From Strigops habroptila (taxonomy: Eukaryota > Chordata > Aves > Psittaciformes > Psittacidae): a stretch of DNA of 64,000 bases. The position numbers and the translations under genes were made by a program. The DNA lies in assembly GCF_004027225.2 (NCBI RefSeq), contig NC_044288.2, positions 21,710,744-21,774,743 on the forward strand. Reading direction: 5' to 3'. This document shows positions 34,273 through 45,800 of this stretch, piece after piece. Under the pieces are notes generated by a model that saw only the letters and a list, made by a program, of their open reading frames with translations, was not told the origin of the DNA and made no database searches. Each line of letters starts with the position of its first letter. The first letter of the stretch is position 1.

Positions 34273-34687
34273 CTTGATGCCAAGTGTGGTCACAGAGTCC
34301 CAGGACCTCAGGAACCACCCCAGAGCCCCGGGGCCGCAGGGATCCCCCCAGCCATGTGCCCACCCAAGCCAACCTGCAGCTCCCTCGGGAGGACAATGTC
34401 CCCGCACCGCTGGCACCCCCAGGCCAGGGCCCGGTGCGCAGGGCCCCTGCCCGGGCTGTGCCGCCCTGTGCAGTCTGGTGCTCGCCCGCTGGGTGTCACG
34501 AGTGCTCCACGGACCGCAGCGGCAGGGACACGGCAGGGAGAGGCCGCGGAAAGGGACGAGTCGAGGGACAGAGAGCGGGGCGGGGCCATGCCATCGGAGA
34601 GGACAGCGCAGGGGTGACCTGTCCTCCCCTCCGCGCTGATGCCACCAGCTCGTCCACGGAGGTGGAGGTGATGGCTGGGGCTGATTC

Positions 34688-35062
34688 TGAATCACGGAAT
34701 GGTTTGGGTTGGAAGGGACCTTAAAGCTCATTCAGTTCTCCCCAGCAGAGGGGCAGAATCCCCTCTCTCGACCTGCTGCTCCTGCTCTGGGGGTGCAGCC
34801 CAGCACACGGGGGGGTTCTGGGCTCAAGCGCACACTGAAGCCGGGTCATGGGGAGCTTCTCATCAACCAACACCCCAAGTCCTTCTCCTCAGGGCTGCTC
34901 CAGCCAGTCTCCCCCAGCCTGTGTTTGTGCTGGGGATTGCCCTCACCCATGTGCAGGACCTTGCACTTGTTGAACTCCACGAAGTTTGCATGGTCCCACC
35001 TCTGCAGCCTGTGCAGGTCCCTCTGGAATCCATCTCTTCCACACACAGAGTGATGCAGATGT
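34688..35062 (-). mobile_element. CR1 LINE fragment, internally deleted
   Basis: The 3' end (AATGGTTTGGGTTGGAAGGG on the + strand) joins after about 50 bp to more 5' CR1 sequence (TCGACCTGCTGCTCCTGCTC, CAAGTCCTTCTCCTCAGGGC, GCAGGTCCCTCTGGA). About 350 bp of consensus is missing between them. It faces the CR1 copy at 33990 in inverted orientation. Confidence 0.9.
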
Positions 35063-35504
35063 GCCCTGTATGTGTGCAGACATGTGTGCCCACTACAGCT
35101 GCTTTGGCGTGTACCTTGCTGCTCCTCAAGGGCCTTCCCTTAAGCTCCCCACTCCCATCTCTTAAGCCTTGGTGCATCCTTCTTCCCACTTCCCTTCTGC
35201 CACCATCCCTGCACTGTGGCCCTGCATTCCCCCTTTCTCACTCTCCCGCTGCCCCATGCTGCTCATGTCAGCTAAATCCTTCTGCTGAGCTGGCAGCCAG
35301 CCTTGTGTCCCCCCTGCCTTGTGTGCCCTGGAGCATCCCTCCCTCCCCACACTGCCCACAGCCACCCAGGTACCCTGTGCCAGCCCCCCAGTGCCCATAC
35401 CCTATCTCTGCTCCACCACCCTTCTCCCAGTGCGGCACACAGGGCTGTGGTACCCCATGGCTGCCAGGCCAGGGCTTGCTCGCACAGTGCCCCAGCCAGG
35501 TATC

Positions 35505-35700
35505 AGGATGATTTAAAAGGACTGTGAAAAACGTAGTTATTTTTTTTCCCCCTTTCAGCTGCAAGTCAATACTTGGGTAAAGATGTTTAATTATCTTTGT
35601 CACCCTCCTAAATCTCTTTATGAAAGGGTTTGGCTGCAAATCTTCACATCGTTTCAGAGTTATTGGCTAGCATGGTGCGCAGCGGCATAGTAAATCAGCT
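35505..35700. other. AT-rich island, candidate regulatory element
   Basis: This is AT-rich with TTTAATTATCTTTGTCACC and several AAATC/TTTATG motifs between GC-rich flanks. TAATTATC and CTTTGT are homeodomain- and HMG-type motifs. No repeat family is recognised. Confidence 0.3.
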
Positions 35701-35936
35701 GGTTAGAGCAGGCACGGGTGACCCCCCCTGTGCTGTGCTGGATCCAAGCTCATCACTACCCTGGGGCTGTGCCAGGGTGGGGGGCAGCAGAGGAGCCCCC
35801 TGCTTGTTTGGGGTTAGAGCTGGTGTCCCCTCCATGCATGGGCACCAAGTGGGCATCATGTCCTGGTGCATGCCCCATCCCTGGGGGCATGGCTGCAGTG
35901 GGTAATGCTACAGGCTGGCAGCTCCTGTGGGGTCCA

Positions 35937-36322
35937 GGATCACAGAATCCTAGAATCAACCAGGTTGGAAAAGACCTGTAAGATCATCCAGTGCAACCTT
36001 CCCCAGCCCTGCCAAGGCCACCACTAACCCATGGCACTGAGGGCCTCATCTGCACAGTGTGTGAACACTTGCAGGGACGGTGACTCCAGCACTGCCCTGG
36101 GCAGCCTGTTCCAATGCCTGAGCACCACCAAACCTCCCGTGGTGCAGCTTGAGGCCGTTTCCCCTTGTCCCATCCCTTGTTCCTTGGGAGCAGAGACCAG
36201 CCCTCTCCTGGCTCCATCCTCCTGTCAGGCAGTTGTAGGGAGCGATAAGGTCCCCCCTGAGCCTTCTCTTCTCCAGACTAAACCCCTCCGGTCTCTCAGC
36301 CGTTCCTCATCACACTTGTGGT
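35937..36322 (-). mobile_element. CR1 LINE 3' fragment of a different subfamily
   Basis: The left end reads ATCACAGAATCCTAGAATCA and GGTTGGAAAAGACCTGTAAG, continuing with CAGCCTGTTCCAATGCCTGA and TCTTCTCCAGACTAAACCCC on the + strand. This is the antisense of an older CR1 type whose 3' UTR differs from the copies at 23.7-38 kb. Confidence 0.92.
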
Positions 36323-36729
36323 CTAAAACATATGAGACAGGATCCAGGGGACACGGCACAGCCTCCTGCACCATGAAGTCCATTGTTCTCTCTGTGCCAT
36401 GGTACCCTCAGCACAGCCTGTAACCTCATTCCAGATGCTCTCCCCAGTGCTGGGGACACTCTCACTGGAGCTGGGGCTGTGGTTACCTGGTGCCATGGCT
36501 GGCAGGATCCCCCCAGGATCACCAAATATCACCCCTGTCTGAGAGATGGACCAGGATGGGGCTGAGGCATCTGCACATCAAAGACTCTGGGTCCACCCGG
36601 CTGCTCCGAGCCCCCCAAACTCCCCAGCCCTCCACCTTGCACCTCCTCGAAGGTAGACAGGAGAGAAGACAGATGTGCTGAGATCCAGTGTGGTCACTGC
36701 TGGGTGCTGCTGCTGTGCCCAGGGCAGGA

Positions 36730-36840
36730 GATCACAGAATCATAGAATCACAGAATGGTTTGGGTTGGAAAGGACCTTGAGATCATCTAGTTCCAACTCC
36801 CTTGCTATGGACTGGCCACCTAACCCTAGACCATGGGCAC
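36730..36840 (-). mobile_element. CR1 LINE 3' tail fragment
   Basis: ATCACAGAATCATAGAATCACAG followed by GGTTTGGGTTGGAAAGGACC is the antisense CR1 tail and 3' UTR; the copy is very short. Confidence 0.88.
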
Positions 36841-37504
36841 AGGGCTGGTTGCTGCAGACCAGAGGAGGATGGAGATGCTCCAGCAGCATGGGGAGCAGGC
36901 ACAGCCGCGATCCCCAACGCCTCCTCTGCTTGGGGACACAGAAAGTGGGTTGCAGCCCCCCCCCATCAAGCGGCACCCATCGCCCTCTATGCCCTAAGCC
37001 TTCTGTTCTCATGCAAAGCCAGGGCTGGGCTGGAGGCCTGAGATACGCTGGAACAAAATGCCAACTTCCCGATAATGCCTTTTATTGGACTAGGTGACAC
37101 GCAGGCTTTAGGGGATAGCGGGAGAATCCTCTCGGCTCATCCACAGAAAGGATTTCCACAGCCCACCCGGCGGCTTGTTAGCACTCGGCTGCGAGCCCCT
37201 GAGGAGTTATTACCTCCCGACACCCGGCTCTGTCTGCTGGGAGCTGAATGGGAACGGTGTCCCTGCCCCCTGCTCGCTGCTTCCAAAGATTACGGCGCCT
37301 TTGGATAAGCTCTTCGGAGCGCTGCTGCAGGCGCATCAGACAGGGGCTAATCACAAAATTAGCAGGGAGAGAAAACTTGGTGGCAGGAACTTATCCGTGG
37401 CGAGGGTTGGTGCTGCTCCCGCACCTGGCCTTAGGGAAAGCTTCCCTGGGATCACAGCAACAAGCCCTGCTGCAGATGTGTGGTATGAGGAGGTGGTGCC
37501 ATGT

Positions 37505-37705
37505 GTGTGTGGTTGAGCATGGAGATGCAGTGTGTGCAAACACACCTGCATGCATGTACAAAGACACGCTGTGTCATACATGCGGACATCCATCCATGTG
37601 TGCTTGTGTAGAGTACACAGTTCTAGACATGGGCACATACACAGAGGTATGCCTACACTCATGCACATGTATGTACACACATGCAGACATGTGCATATAG
37701 ATAGG
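37505..37705. repeat. Degenerate TG/CA alternating tract
   Basis: Alternating purine-pyrimidine sequence rich in TGTGTG, ACACAC and CATGCATG runs up to a CR1 insertion at about 37730 and resumes at 38047-38165 (ACACAAGACATG, CACACACCTGCAC). It appears to be one tract split by the CR1. Confidence 0.75.
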
Positions 37706-37729
37706 TATAGCAGCCTTCCACTGCTTAAA

Positions 37730-38046
37730 GGCGCTACAAGAAACCTGGAGAGGGGCTTCGGACAAGGGCCTGTAGGGACAGGACAAGGGGAATGGCTTTA
37801 ACCTGCCAGAGGGGAGATTGAGATGAGCTCTGAGGCAGAAGCTCTTCCCTGTGAGGGTGCTGAGGCGCTGGCACAGGGTGCTCAGAGAAGCTGTGGCTGC
37901 CCCATCCCTGGCAGTGTTCAAGGCCAGGTTGGACACAGGGGCTTGGAGCAACCTGCTCTAGGGGAAGGTGTCCCTGCCCGTGGCAGGGGGTTGGAGCTGG
38001 ATGAGCTTGAAGGTCCCTTCAACCCAAACCAGTCTGGGATTCTATG
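37730..38046 (+). mobile_element. CR1 LINE 3' fragment inserted in a CA/TG tract
   Basis: It begins near AACCTGGAGAGGGGCTTCGG, contains AATGGCTTTAACCTGCCAGA and the GTGCTGAGGCGCTGGCACAG block, and ends CAGTCTGGGATTCTATG. It is nearly identical to the copy at 33990. Confidence 0.93.
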
Positions 38047-38165
38047 TGCACATGAATATACTACATACACAAGACATGTGATTACTTGCGTGTACACTCA
38101 CACACCTGCACTGCGGAGCACGGACACATACGTGCACATGCATATCCCTACACATGTGAACACAC

Positions 38166-41100
38166 GACACTGGGACAGCAGTTCCGGACACCCTTGGGTG
38201 CTCCCCAGCCACCCCATGCTGTGCCCTGGGGCTGGCAGTGCGCTGGGGGGGCAGGAGCTGTGCAGGGGTGATTAAAATGCGCTGTTTGTTTTATTTGAGC
38301 ACAGTGTCAGGGAGAGTTACAGGGCACTGAGCTAGAAAATAGCATTTACAGAACCACCTCCTGCCACCCGAGCCCTGACCTTTGCAGACTTCATTAGCAC
38401 CACACACATGGGTGCACCTCCAGCCTGAGGGGCACGCAGAAGGGATGTAAGAGACAACTTCCAACCTGATGCCAGCACGGCCCCTCCATGGGACCACAAA
38501 CACGGCCGTGTCCCAGCGTGGGGGCTCTCTGTGGGGTGCCTGAGCCCCATGGCACAGTGGTGATGGTGGCACTGAGGGCAGGGGGACATGGATCGTGCTG
38601 GCATCCCCAGGGTGCTGCTGCCCCCAGGGCTGTTGGGGCAATACTGGCAGCCCCACTTGGCCATGGCCATCTTTTGGGGATGGCTGATCCAACCATAGCA
38701 AGGGTTGCTATGATTCCCTTTTCCCATTCCCTTTATCCTGACTTCTCCATCTTCCCATGGCAGCTCTGATGCTGCCGGGGATGTGTTTACAGCAATTAAA
38801 GCTCATTAATTGCTCAGAAGCAACGGAGGCCCTATGGCAATGTGTGGGGGTGAGTCCTGCAGGGGAGACAGACCTGGCTGGTCCCAGCACATCCAGGGTG
38901 GTGTGGGGGGAAACAGGGGTCTGCACCCACCTGGTGCAGGGATGAGCTTAGATCCCTGGAGGGATCTGGAGCTGGCAGCAAAGCCTGTGGGATATGTAAC
39001 GTGTGGGCATTGCCACTCAGCAGCGCTGTGTGGACATTGAGTGGTGCCGCACCAAGCTCTGAGCATCACAAAGGGGGTCAAGTCCCCAGATGTCTCTTCC
39101 CTCGGGGGGTACCAGCCTCATCTTCCACCCTATAGCCCAGTGCTTTGTCATGAGGATGAAACAGGCTCTGCTCTGGGCAGGCTGGAGCCAAGTGGGTGCT
39201 TGCTCAAGGCTCTGTCCCATACATGTCTTGAGCAGAGCTGGTGCGGGCTGAGCGGCTGCTCCCAAGCCTTGGAAAAACAAAAGCATTTGGTAGGAAGTGG
39301 GGGAAAACCTTCTCCTGGATTGAAATGATGCTTTGATTGGGAACAGATGCAAGAGAGAATAGGAGGAGGCAGGTACCCGCATGGTTAGACACAGGGCCAG
39401 CCGCCAGCCTGCTGGTGGGTCCTGGCTGCGAGGAGCTGAAGGGAAGAGCCCCTGGAAGTAGCTGGTGCTTGTCTTCCTGCTGTTCTGTCTGCTCCAGGGC
39501 TGCCGGGATGGATGAGGGTCTGCCTCGGCAGGCGGCAGGCACTGGATTGGGTGGAGGGTGCAGTGGCACATGGGATGTGCCCCGCTGCTGGATGCAGGGT
39601 GCTGGATGCAGTCCTGGGGGGACTGGGTGCTGCCATGGCAGGGTGTGGGCATCAGTCCTGGGGAGGTGAGCTGTCCCGTGGCTGGGGGGTCACTGGCAGC
39701 AGGGATTCATGGGGAGAGTGCTCTGCCATACTGGGAGGAGCTGCAAGCCTGGGAATTATCCTGCCAGGGAGGATGCGTGTGATGCTGAGCCCCATGCCCA
39801 GCTTGGTATCCTGCAGGACCAGCACAAGAAATGCTGCGGGTAGCACTGTGTGGTCTCCTTCTTCTCTTCCTCTTCTTCCTCCTCCTCCAGCGTTGGCCAC
39901 AGGGCCCAGCAAGACGAGCCACAGCTCTGGCAGGCTGAGGCCAAGGGCACAGCTGACAATAAAGACTAATTATGCTGAAATTCAGTGCTCTCCTGCCTGC
40001 ACAGAGGCTGCTGTGCATGGGGCCGGGTCCTGGGGTGCTGGCACTGGTGCTCAGGGGCATGCTGCTGTCAGCAGGAGGTGGAGAGTGGCTCGGCAGGGCC
40101 TGACCCCTGCCCCAGCTCTGCCTCCATCCTCTCTGGCTCCCATGCTCACCCATGGGACCATCGTGCTGGAATCCCTCTCTGCCTGGCAGGAGGGTGCAGA
40201 ACGGGTGAGGAGCTGCCCACTGATGGGTCTGGCCTCGGGTGGACAAGAACATCCTGCCACACCAGTGGGGGAGAGGAGAGCACCCACCAGCCCTTTGGAG
40301 ACCCCAAATTCCCCTGGAAAGACCTGCAGAGGCTCATCGCCCACCTCTGAGGAGGTACAAGCCTTTTCCTCCCTATAAGCCAGCTCCCAGGGGTGGGAAG
40401 TGGCTATGCCTCCATTCCCTGGGAAGGGATGCAGCGTGGTGGGAAGGGATGCAGAGCTCAGTGAGCTTCCCTGCGAGGCTGCAGGCACCAACCCAGCCCC
40501 ATGTCACCCCACTGCCCCACCACACTCTGCCTCAAGGCTCACTGACCCCAGAACCCAGGCTGGGAAACAGCAGGAGCAGCCAGGGAATACTTACATGAGC
40601 CAGAGCATTGGGGTGCCGGGCACGCTGGGAAGCTGGGAATGGGTCCATCCTGCCTGGGGAGGTACCATGCCTGGGTGCCATGCAACACCAGCAACGATGG
40701 AAGATGCTTGTCCTGTTTTAACCCTTTCCCTGGAACCGCTGCCTCTGCCCATGATTGCCACTCGGGCTGGGTGTCCCCCCCCATCATCCACAGAAGATCC
40801 AGCGGGAAGCAGTCGTCAGGCACCCGCTGCGGAGCGGCGCTTTTCTTCTCTAATCTTCTTATTTCATTTTAGCATTTACAATACAGGCAGCCGGTAATCC
40901 TGACATCAAACACGCCACGCACACTTCAAGCTGCACCGACGTCAGGCTGCGCGAGCGCTGGCAGGAGCTGGCAGCTCCGACGTCTCCAGATAACACACAC
41001 GAGACAGACAAGGAAAGCGGCTCTGCCAGCGTGACGAGCAGCACCGGGTGCTGTGGCCTCCAGAGCCCTTCCCCGGGAGGCACACGCAAGGTGCCCTGGG

Positions 41101-42584
41101 TGCAGGACCCATGGGGTGCCTCTGTAACTGAGGTGGGTGCCCGCGCTCTTCAGGACAGGTTGTGTCTCTAGGGAGAGGTTGGAGTCAAAGTGATCCAAGC
41201 TGGCAGCCCAGAGGACGGGGGGGAGCTGGGTGACCCGACTGGTGCCTACTCGGCTGTATTCCTCCCCCTTGGAGCTGCACATGCCTCTGGGGCAATGGCA
41301 ACGCTGGAATGTTGGAGGTTCTTCTGAGCCTTCACTCCGCTGGAGCATCCTTTGGTGAGCAGGCACGGCAGCTGAGCCTTGGCTGGGGTACCTGAGTCTG
41401 ATGGGGATGCCATGGGGTTGTGCAGGGCCATGGCACCATGTCCCACATGGGGTTGGCTGCAGAAACCCAAGGGCTGGGAAGCCAGTGAAGCTCACGAGTC
41501 TCTTTGCCACCCTGTCACCAGTTTTCTGTTGGACACCAATGGCTGGACCAGAAATTTAGGTGGCCAAGGAAACATCTCCCTGCTCCCACATGGTGTGGTA
41601 CAACACCCATCTCACCATGGTGAGACAGATCCACAGTGTTCTAGCATCCCCTGGGGTGTCTTTTCTTCCCCAGCCTGGTGTCCAGCACTGAGCTTCCAGC
41701 TGCTGAGAAACTCCCGGAGTTTTCTTGGAGCTGAAAGGCTCAGTGGGGTTGGTGAGAGGGGCTGATAGGAGAGAGGCAGAAGAGCCTGAAAAATCATTTA
41801 ACCCATCCTCAGGCTCCAGTGAGGATGGGACCTGCCTAGATCCCTCTCATGGGTGGTTTCAGCGGGTACCCCAAGGCTCAGGAAGGCTTCACCTTTCTGA
41901 GCATCCTAATGCCCTCTGCCCAGGTGGTGCCCTGCGCCCATGCAGCGTTACCATCCTCTTCCTCAGCCCGCTCAGGAGGAATGAGCTCTGCTAACACTGT
42001 GCTCGGCTCGGCGCTGACAGTGCCAAGGGATGTGAGGGATGACAGCCCATCGAGGAGGGCAATGGCTCGTGTCCCCATGCAAACCCCTGCCAGCCCATCC
42101 TCAGGGTGCCTGCATGGGGCCAGGCAGGTGCTGGGACTCTGCCTGGTGGGTTGCACCCCCAGAGGAATAGACTCAGGTCTAATCTGTGCCTTGATAGTCG
42201 GGATTTAATCGTCCCTGAAGTAAGCAGCTTGCTGGGTTTTTTTTCTTCTAAGGCAGAGAAGAGCTCCGACTCCATAGGAATTAATTTGCCTAATTAGGGT
42301 CTTTGGGAAGCTCTCCCTCCTGCGCTTCCCAGTGGGGGGATTTGAGGGCTTGGGGTCTCAAGATTGTGCCTTAGGGGGTGCTGCCCAGCATGCTGATGCC
42401 CCCCTGGTCCAGACAGCCCTGCCCCAAGGCCCTGCAAGGAACCGGCCCAGGATGCAGATGTCGAGCATCATTTGGATGCCCATCACCGTGGCGGCACCCA
42501 CTGGGTGCTGAGCGTGGCCGGGCACGGGTGGTGTGGGGCGGGGGGGGCCGGCCGGGGGGTGCAGGAGCGGGCGACTGACAGGGA
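38166..42584. other. Gene-free stretch with small AT-rich patches
   Basis: No exon or repeat family is supported in this 4.4 kb. Small AT-rich patches with TAAT cores stand out at 38765-38825 (AGCTCATTAATTGCTCAGAA), 39935-39990 (AATAAAGACTAATTATGCTG) and 40840-40935. Longer open frames such as 39512-40378 are GC-driven. Confidence 0.45.
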
Positions 42585-42905
42585 AGATGAATGGTTTTAA
42601 TCACACCGCTTACAGGGCACCATCTGAAGTTTCGTGTAAGTTATGATAGCGACAGTTTGCACGAAAATTGTATTTCCAGGCTTCATTGACTGGCTTAATG
42701 AGAATCTTTACATGTCAGATATTAAATTAAGAAATTAAAGAGCTGTTTCGGTGTGTATAGACTCCTCTCCCTCGCACTGAGCTGCTTCTTCCAGATCAAT
42801 CAGGAACGTGCCTCTAGAAAAGATGGGAGAAGCCTTTGATTTTCTGTCACTGGGGAAGTGAATGTAATATGCCTTGGCACCTAATTCATGTTTTATTAAA
42901 AGGTA
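42585..42905. promoter_or_regulatory. AT-rich island, candidate conserved enhancer
   Basis: A sharply bounded AT-rich block in very GC-rich surroundings (GGGGGGGGCCGGCCGGGG sits just to the left). It contains several TAAT cores (GGTTTTAATCAC, GGCTTAATGAGAATC, ATTAAATTAAGAAATTAAAG, CACCTAATTCATG), a TCF/LEF-type CCTTTGATT at about 42833 and GTCAGATATT. Motif density and boundaries resemble conserved non-coding elements. No alignment was possible. Confidence 0.4.
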
Positions 42906-44396
42906 TGAGGTGATGCTGCTGGCCCCCGCCTCTGCCCGCTGCCCTCCCTCTGCCTGCGCTGCTCCAGGAGGAGGGAGCATCCCTGGCTCCACCATCCTTG
43001 GATCTCCGCACTGCCCGGCTGTCACACTGCATCCCAAATACCAGCATCCCAGGGCTCAGGTGATGCTGAGCACTGAGAAGGTGCAGAGGTTTGCTCTGCT
43101 AGCCAGAGGTTAAGATCAATTTGGAAAACTCCCATGTTGGAATCACTAGAATGGAAAATACTACTGCTCTCCTGTGTTGTATCCCGGCTTTCATTTCAGT
43201 GCTGGCCATGTTTGACCTGAATTCACCGACTGTTTTGGTCTTCCCTCAGATTTTGTTGGAAATGTGCACTTGGCCAACAATTCCACAGTTGGGGAATGGA
43301 GAAGGTGTCCTGGCCTTGGGGAGGGACTGGAATGGCTGAAGGACATGGAGTGAGCAAGCTCTTGGGAATGGTGAGCAGGAGTTGTGAACCAGAGCAAGAC
43401 AGGGCAGTGGATCACTTAAGGCCACACCATGGACACTGGAGATGAACACCCGGTTCAGGGATGCCGGAGAGTAACTCATGGGACAGGGACCCCAGGGGTA
43501 AACGTCCCAGGGCAGGGACATCAACGGGCACCAGAGATCAGGGTGAGGGCATCCAGGACACAGGAATAAATGCCACCATTCAGAGGCATCCAGGGAGATA
43601 ACCCCTGGGGTAAGGACATGACATGACAGGGCAGATAAGCTGGAGACACAGGTCAGGGAGGGAGTCCATCTGGGATGTCTCCCCATGTCCTGACTCACCT
43701 TGGCCCTGCAACATGTCATGGAGGAACCTGGGGCCACCTTGGCCCCTGCCACCATCTCAGATGTCCCCACAAAGGGGACAGGAGCATCAGGCTCTCTCTG
43801 GCTGGGATAGTGAGCCGGGATGAGCCCCAGGCCCCGGCTGTCAGCGTGTTTGGATGGAGTCCTGCTGCCCGGCTGCTCTCGGAGTCCTTTCACCGCATCT
43901 CCACCTTGTGAAGTCGCAGGCGAGGAGGGGAAGGCATCGTTGTTGCAAACTGTCTGTCACGGCAAGAAAAATCACACCTCCGGGTCCCTGAGAGTGCCAT
44001 CCATCTTCACCTCCCCACGCCGGCCCCGGCTTCTCCTTGTGCAGGGAAAGTTTGAGTAAACAGCTTAATTTGGCACTAATATGAGCGGAGACATCGTTCG
44101 TGGTGTCAACTATTGATTTGTGTCCTTACGGCCCCATCAATCTTTTGGGCTTTTTTCATGTTTTGATATTACAATCAGAAGGGATAAACCTCCCAGCAGC
44201 TCCAGGCTGGGCTCACTGTGCCTGTCCCCGAGCCCCATGGCCAGGGACCCCGTGTCCCCACAGGAGCCTGGTCCTGGTGCATTCACCCTGTCCCAACCTC
44301 TGCTTGCAGTGTTGTCCCCATGGGACATACAGCAAAGGGGGACATGGGGGAGATGGAGCCATGGTGACCCCTGCAACAAGGACTGGCTACCAGGAT
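42906..44396. other. Gene-free stretch with AT-rich patch at 44050-44190
   Basis: No supported gene. 44050-44190 is AT-rich (CAGCTTAATTTGGCACTAAT, CAACTATTGATTTGTG, CATGTTTTGATATTACAATC) and could be another regulatory island. Confidence 0.4.
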
Positions 44397-44397
44397 A

Positions 44398-44645
44398 GAA
44401 GCATAGAATCCCAGACCGGTTTGTGTTGGAAGGGACCTTAAAGCTCATCGAGCTCCAACCCCCTGCCACGGGCAGGGACACCTTCCACTAGAGCAGGTTG
44501 CTCCAAGCCCCTGTGTCCAACCTGGCCTTGAACACTGCCAGGGATGGGGCAGCCACAGCTTCTCTGGGCACCCTGTGCCAGTGCCTCAGCACCCTCACAG
44601 GGAAGAGCTTCTGCCTTGTACCTAACCTGAACTTCCCCTACCTGA
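44398..44645 (-). mobile_element. CR1 LINE 3' end fragment
   Basis: Antisense of the same CR1 subtype: GCATAGAATCCCAGA tail, GGAAGGGACCTTAAAGCTCA, the GGGATGGGGCAGCCACAGCT block and GGGAAGAGCTTCTGCC, fading after CTAACCTGAACTTCCCCTA. Confidence 0.93.
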
Positions 44646-45094
44646 GAATACACTCAGGACCCTTGCCCAGCAAGACAGGGATGGGGTCAGGACCAGGATC
44701 CACGGATACTGTTGTCCCCATGCGATGTCCAGGCTGGCCGAGGTGCTGTCACAGCCCGCCCTGGCAGCCACGCACCCCGCTGGCCCTGCCTAAATGCCTC
44801 ATTAAAGGGATCAGTGGGGGGTGCTGAGCTGGGCTGTAATCTGGCTCTTGCCATTCATTTGTTCCAGGCAGTGGGAAAGGTCGTTGGATCTTTAATTACG
44901 CCGATGCAAGCAGCGGGCACAGCGGGGAGGAGGAACCACTGCGGGCATCGCGCAGGCAGCGTCAGGGTAACAGGGAAAGGCTTTCTGTCCTCGGGAGCCC
45001 CGGCCAGCGCAAGGAACCTTCCCAGTGTGGTGTCGTCGTGGCCAGACAACCCATCCCCTGGCTGCACAGTGGCTGCGACCTCGGATGGCATTGC

Positions 45095-45492
45095 GCCCTT
45101 CCTACCCTTCCTCCTCCTTGTCCAAAGCCCCTCTCCAAGTTTCCTGAAGCCCCTTTAGGCACTGGAGCTACTCTAAGGTCTCCCCTTCAGGAGCCTTCTC
45201 TTCTCCAGGCTGCCCCAGCCCAGCTCTCTCAGCCTGGCTCCAGAGCAGAGCTGCTCCAGCCCTCGCAGCAGCTCCGGGGCCTCCTCTGGCCTCGCTCCAG
45301 CAGCTCCACGTCCCTCTTGTGCTGCTGCCCCAGAGCTGGATCAGGACTGCAGGGGGGGTCTCCCCAGAGTGCAGCAGAGGGGGAGAATCCCCCCCTTCGA
45401 CCTGCTGCTCACGCTCTGGGGGTGCAGCCCAGCACACGGGGGGGTTCTGGGCTCAAGCACACACTGAAGCCGGGTCATGGGAAGCTTCACGT
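45095..45492 (-). mobile_element. CR1 LINE fragment, more 5' segment
   Basis: Antisense CR1 sequence GGAGCCTTCTCTTCTCCAGG, CTCTCTCAGCCTGGCTCCAG and TCGACCTGCTGCTCACGCTC. It is colinear with, and in consensus follows directly after, the fragment at 44398-44645. About 450 bp of unrelated sequence lies between. Confidence 0.9.
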
Positions 45493-45800
45493 ATGTACAA
45501 CATGCGCATGTGTGTGCCTGTGCACACTCAACCATGGTGTGTTCAAGCATGTGGGTGTGTTTCTCAGTTCTGAATACCCCCAGAATAAAGGATGTGTGTG
45601 TCTATGTTGTATATGCGTGTACAGTGACACGCATGCAGGATATAGGCTGAGTTTGCACACCTACATGTGTGTAGCTCACTGCTGCACGCACATGGGCTAA
45701 GGCCCATGTGTGCACATTGCATGTGCACACATGCATGTGCGCTCCCACCTGTGGCTGCTCAACGCTGGCAGGATACACAGCGTGTGTGTGCTGCGCCGTG
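45493..45800. repeat. Degenerate TG/CA alternating tract
   Basis: Rich in ATGTGTGTGCC, GTGTGTGTC, ACATGCATGTGCG and CACACATG, directly abutting the 5' end of a CR1 fragment, like the tract at 37.5 kb. Confidence 0.7.

Noticed and set aside
39512-40378. 288-codon open frame on the + strand
   Set aside because: No conserved domain, start context or exon signals. It overlaps equally long frames on the other strand in GC-rich DNA.
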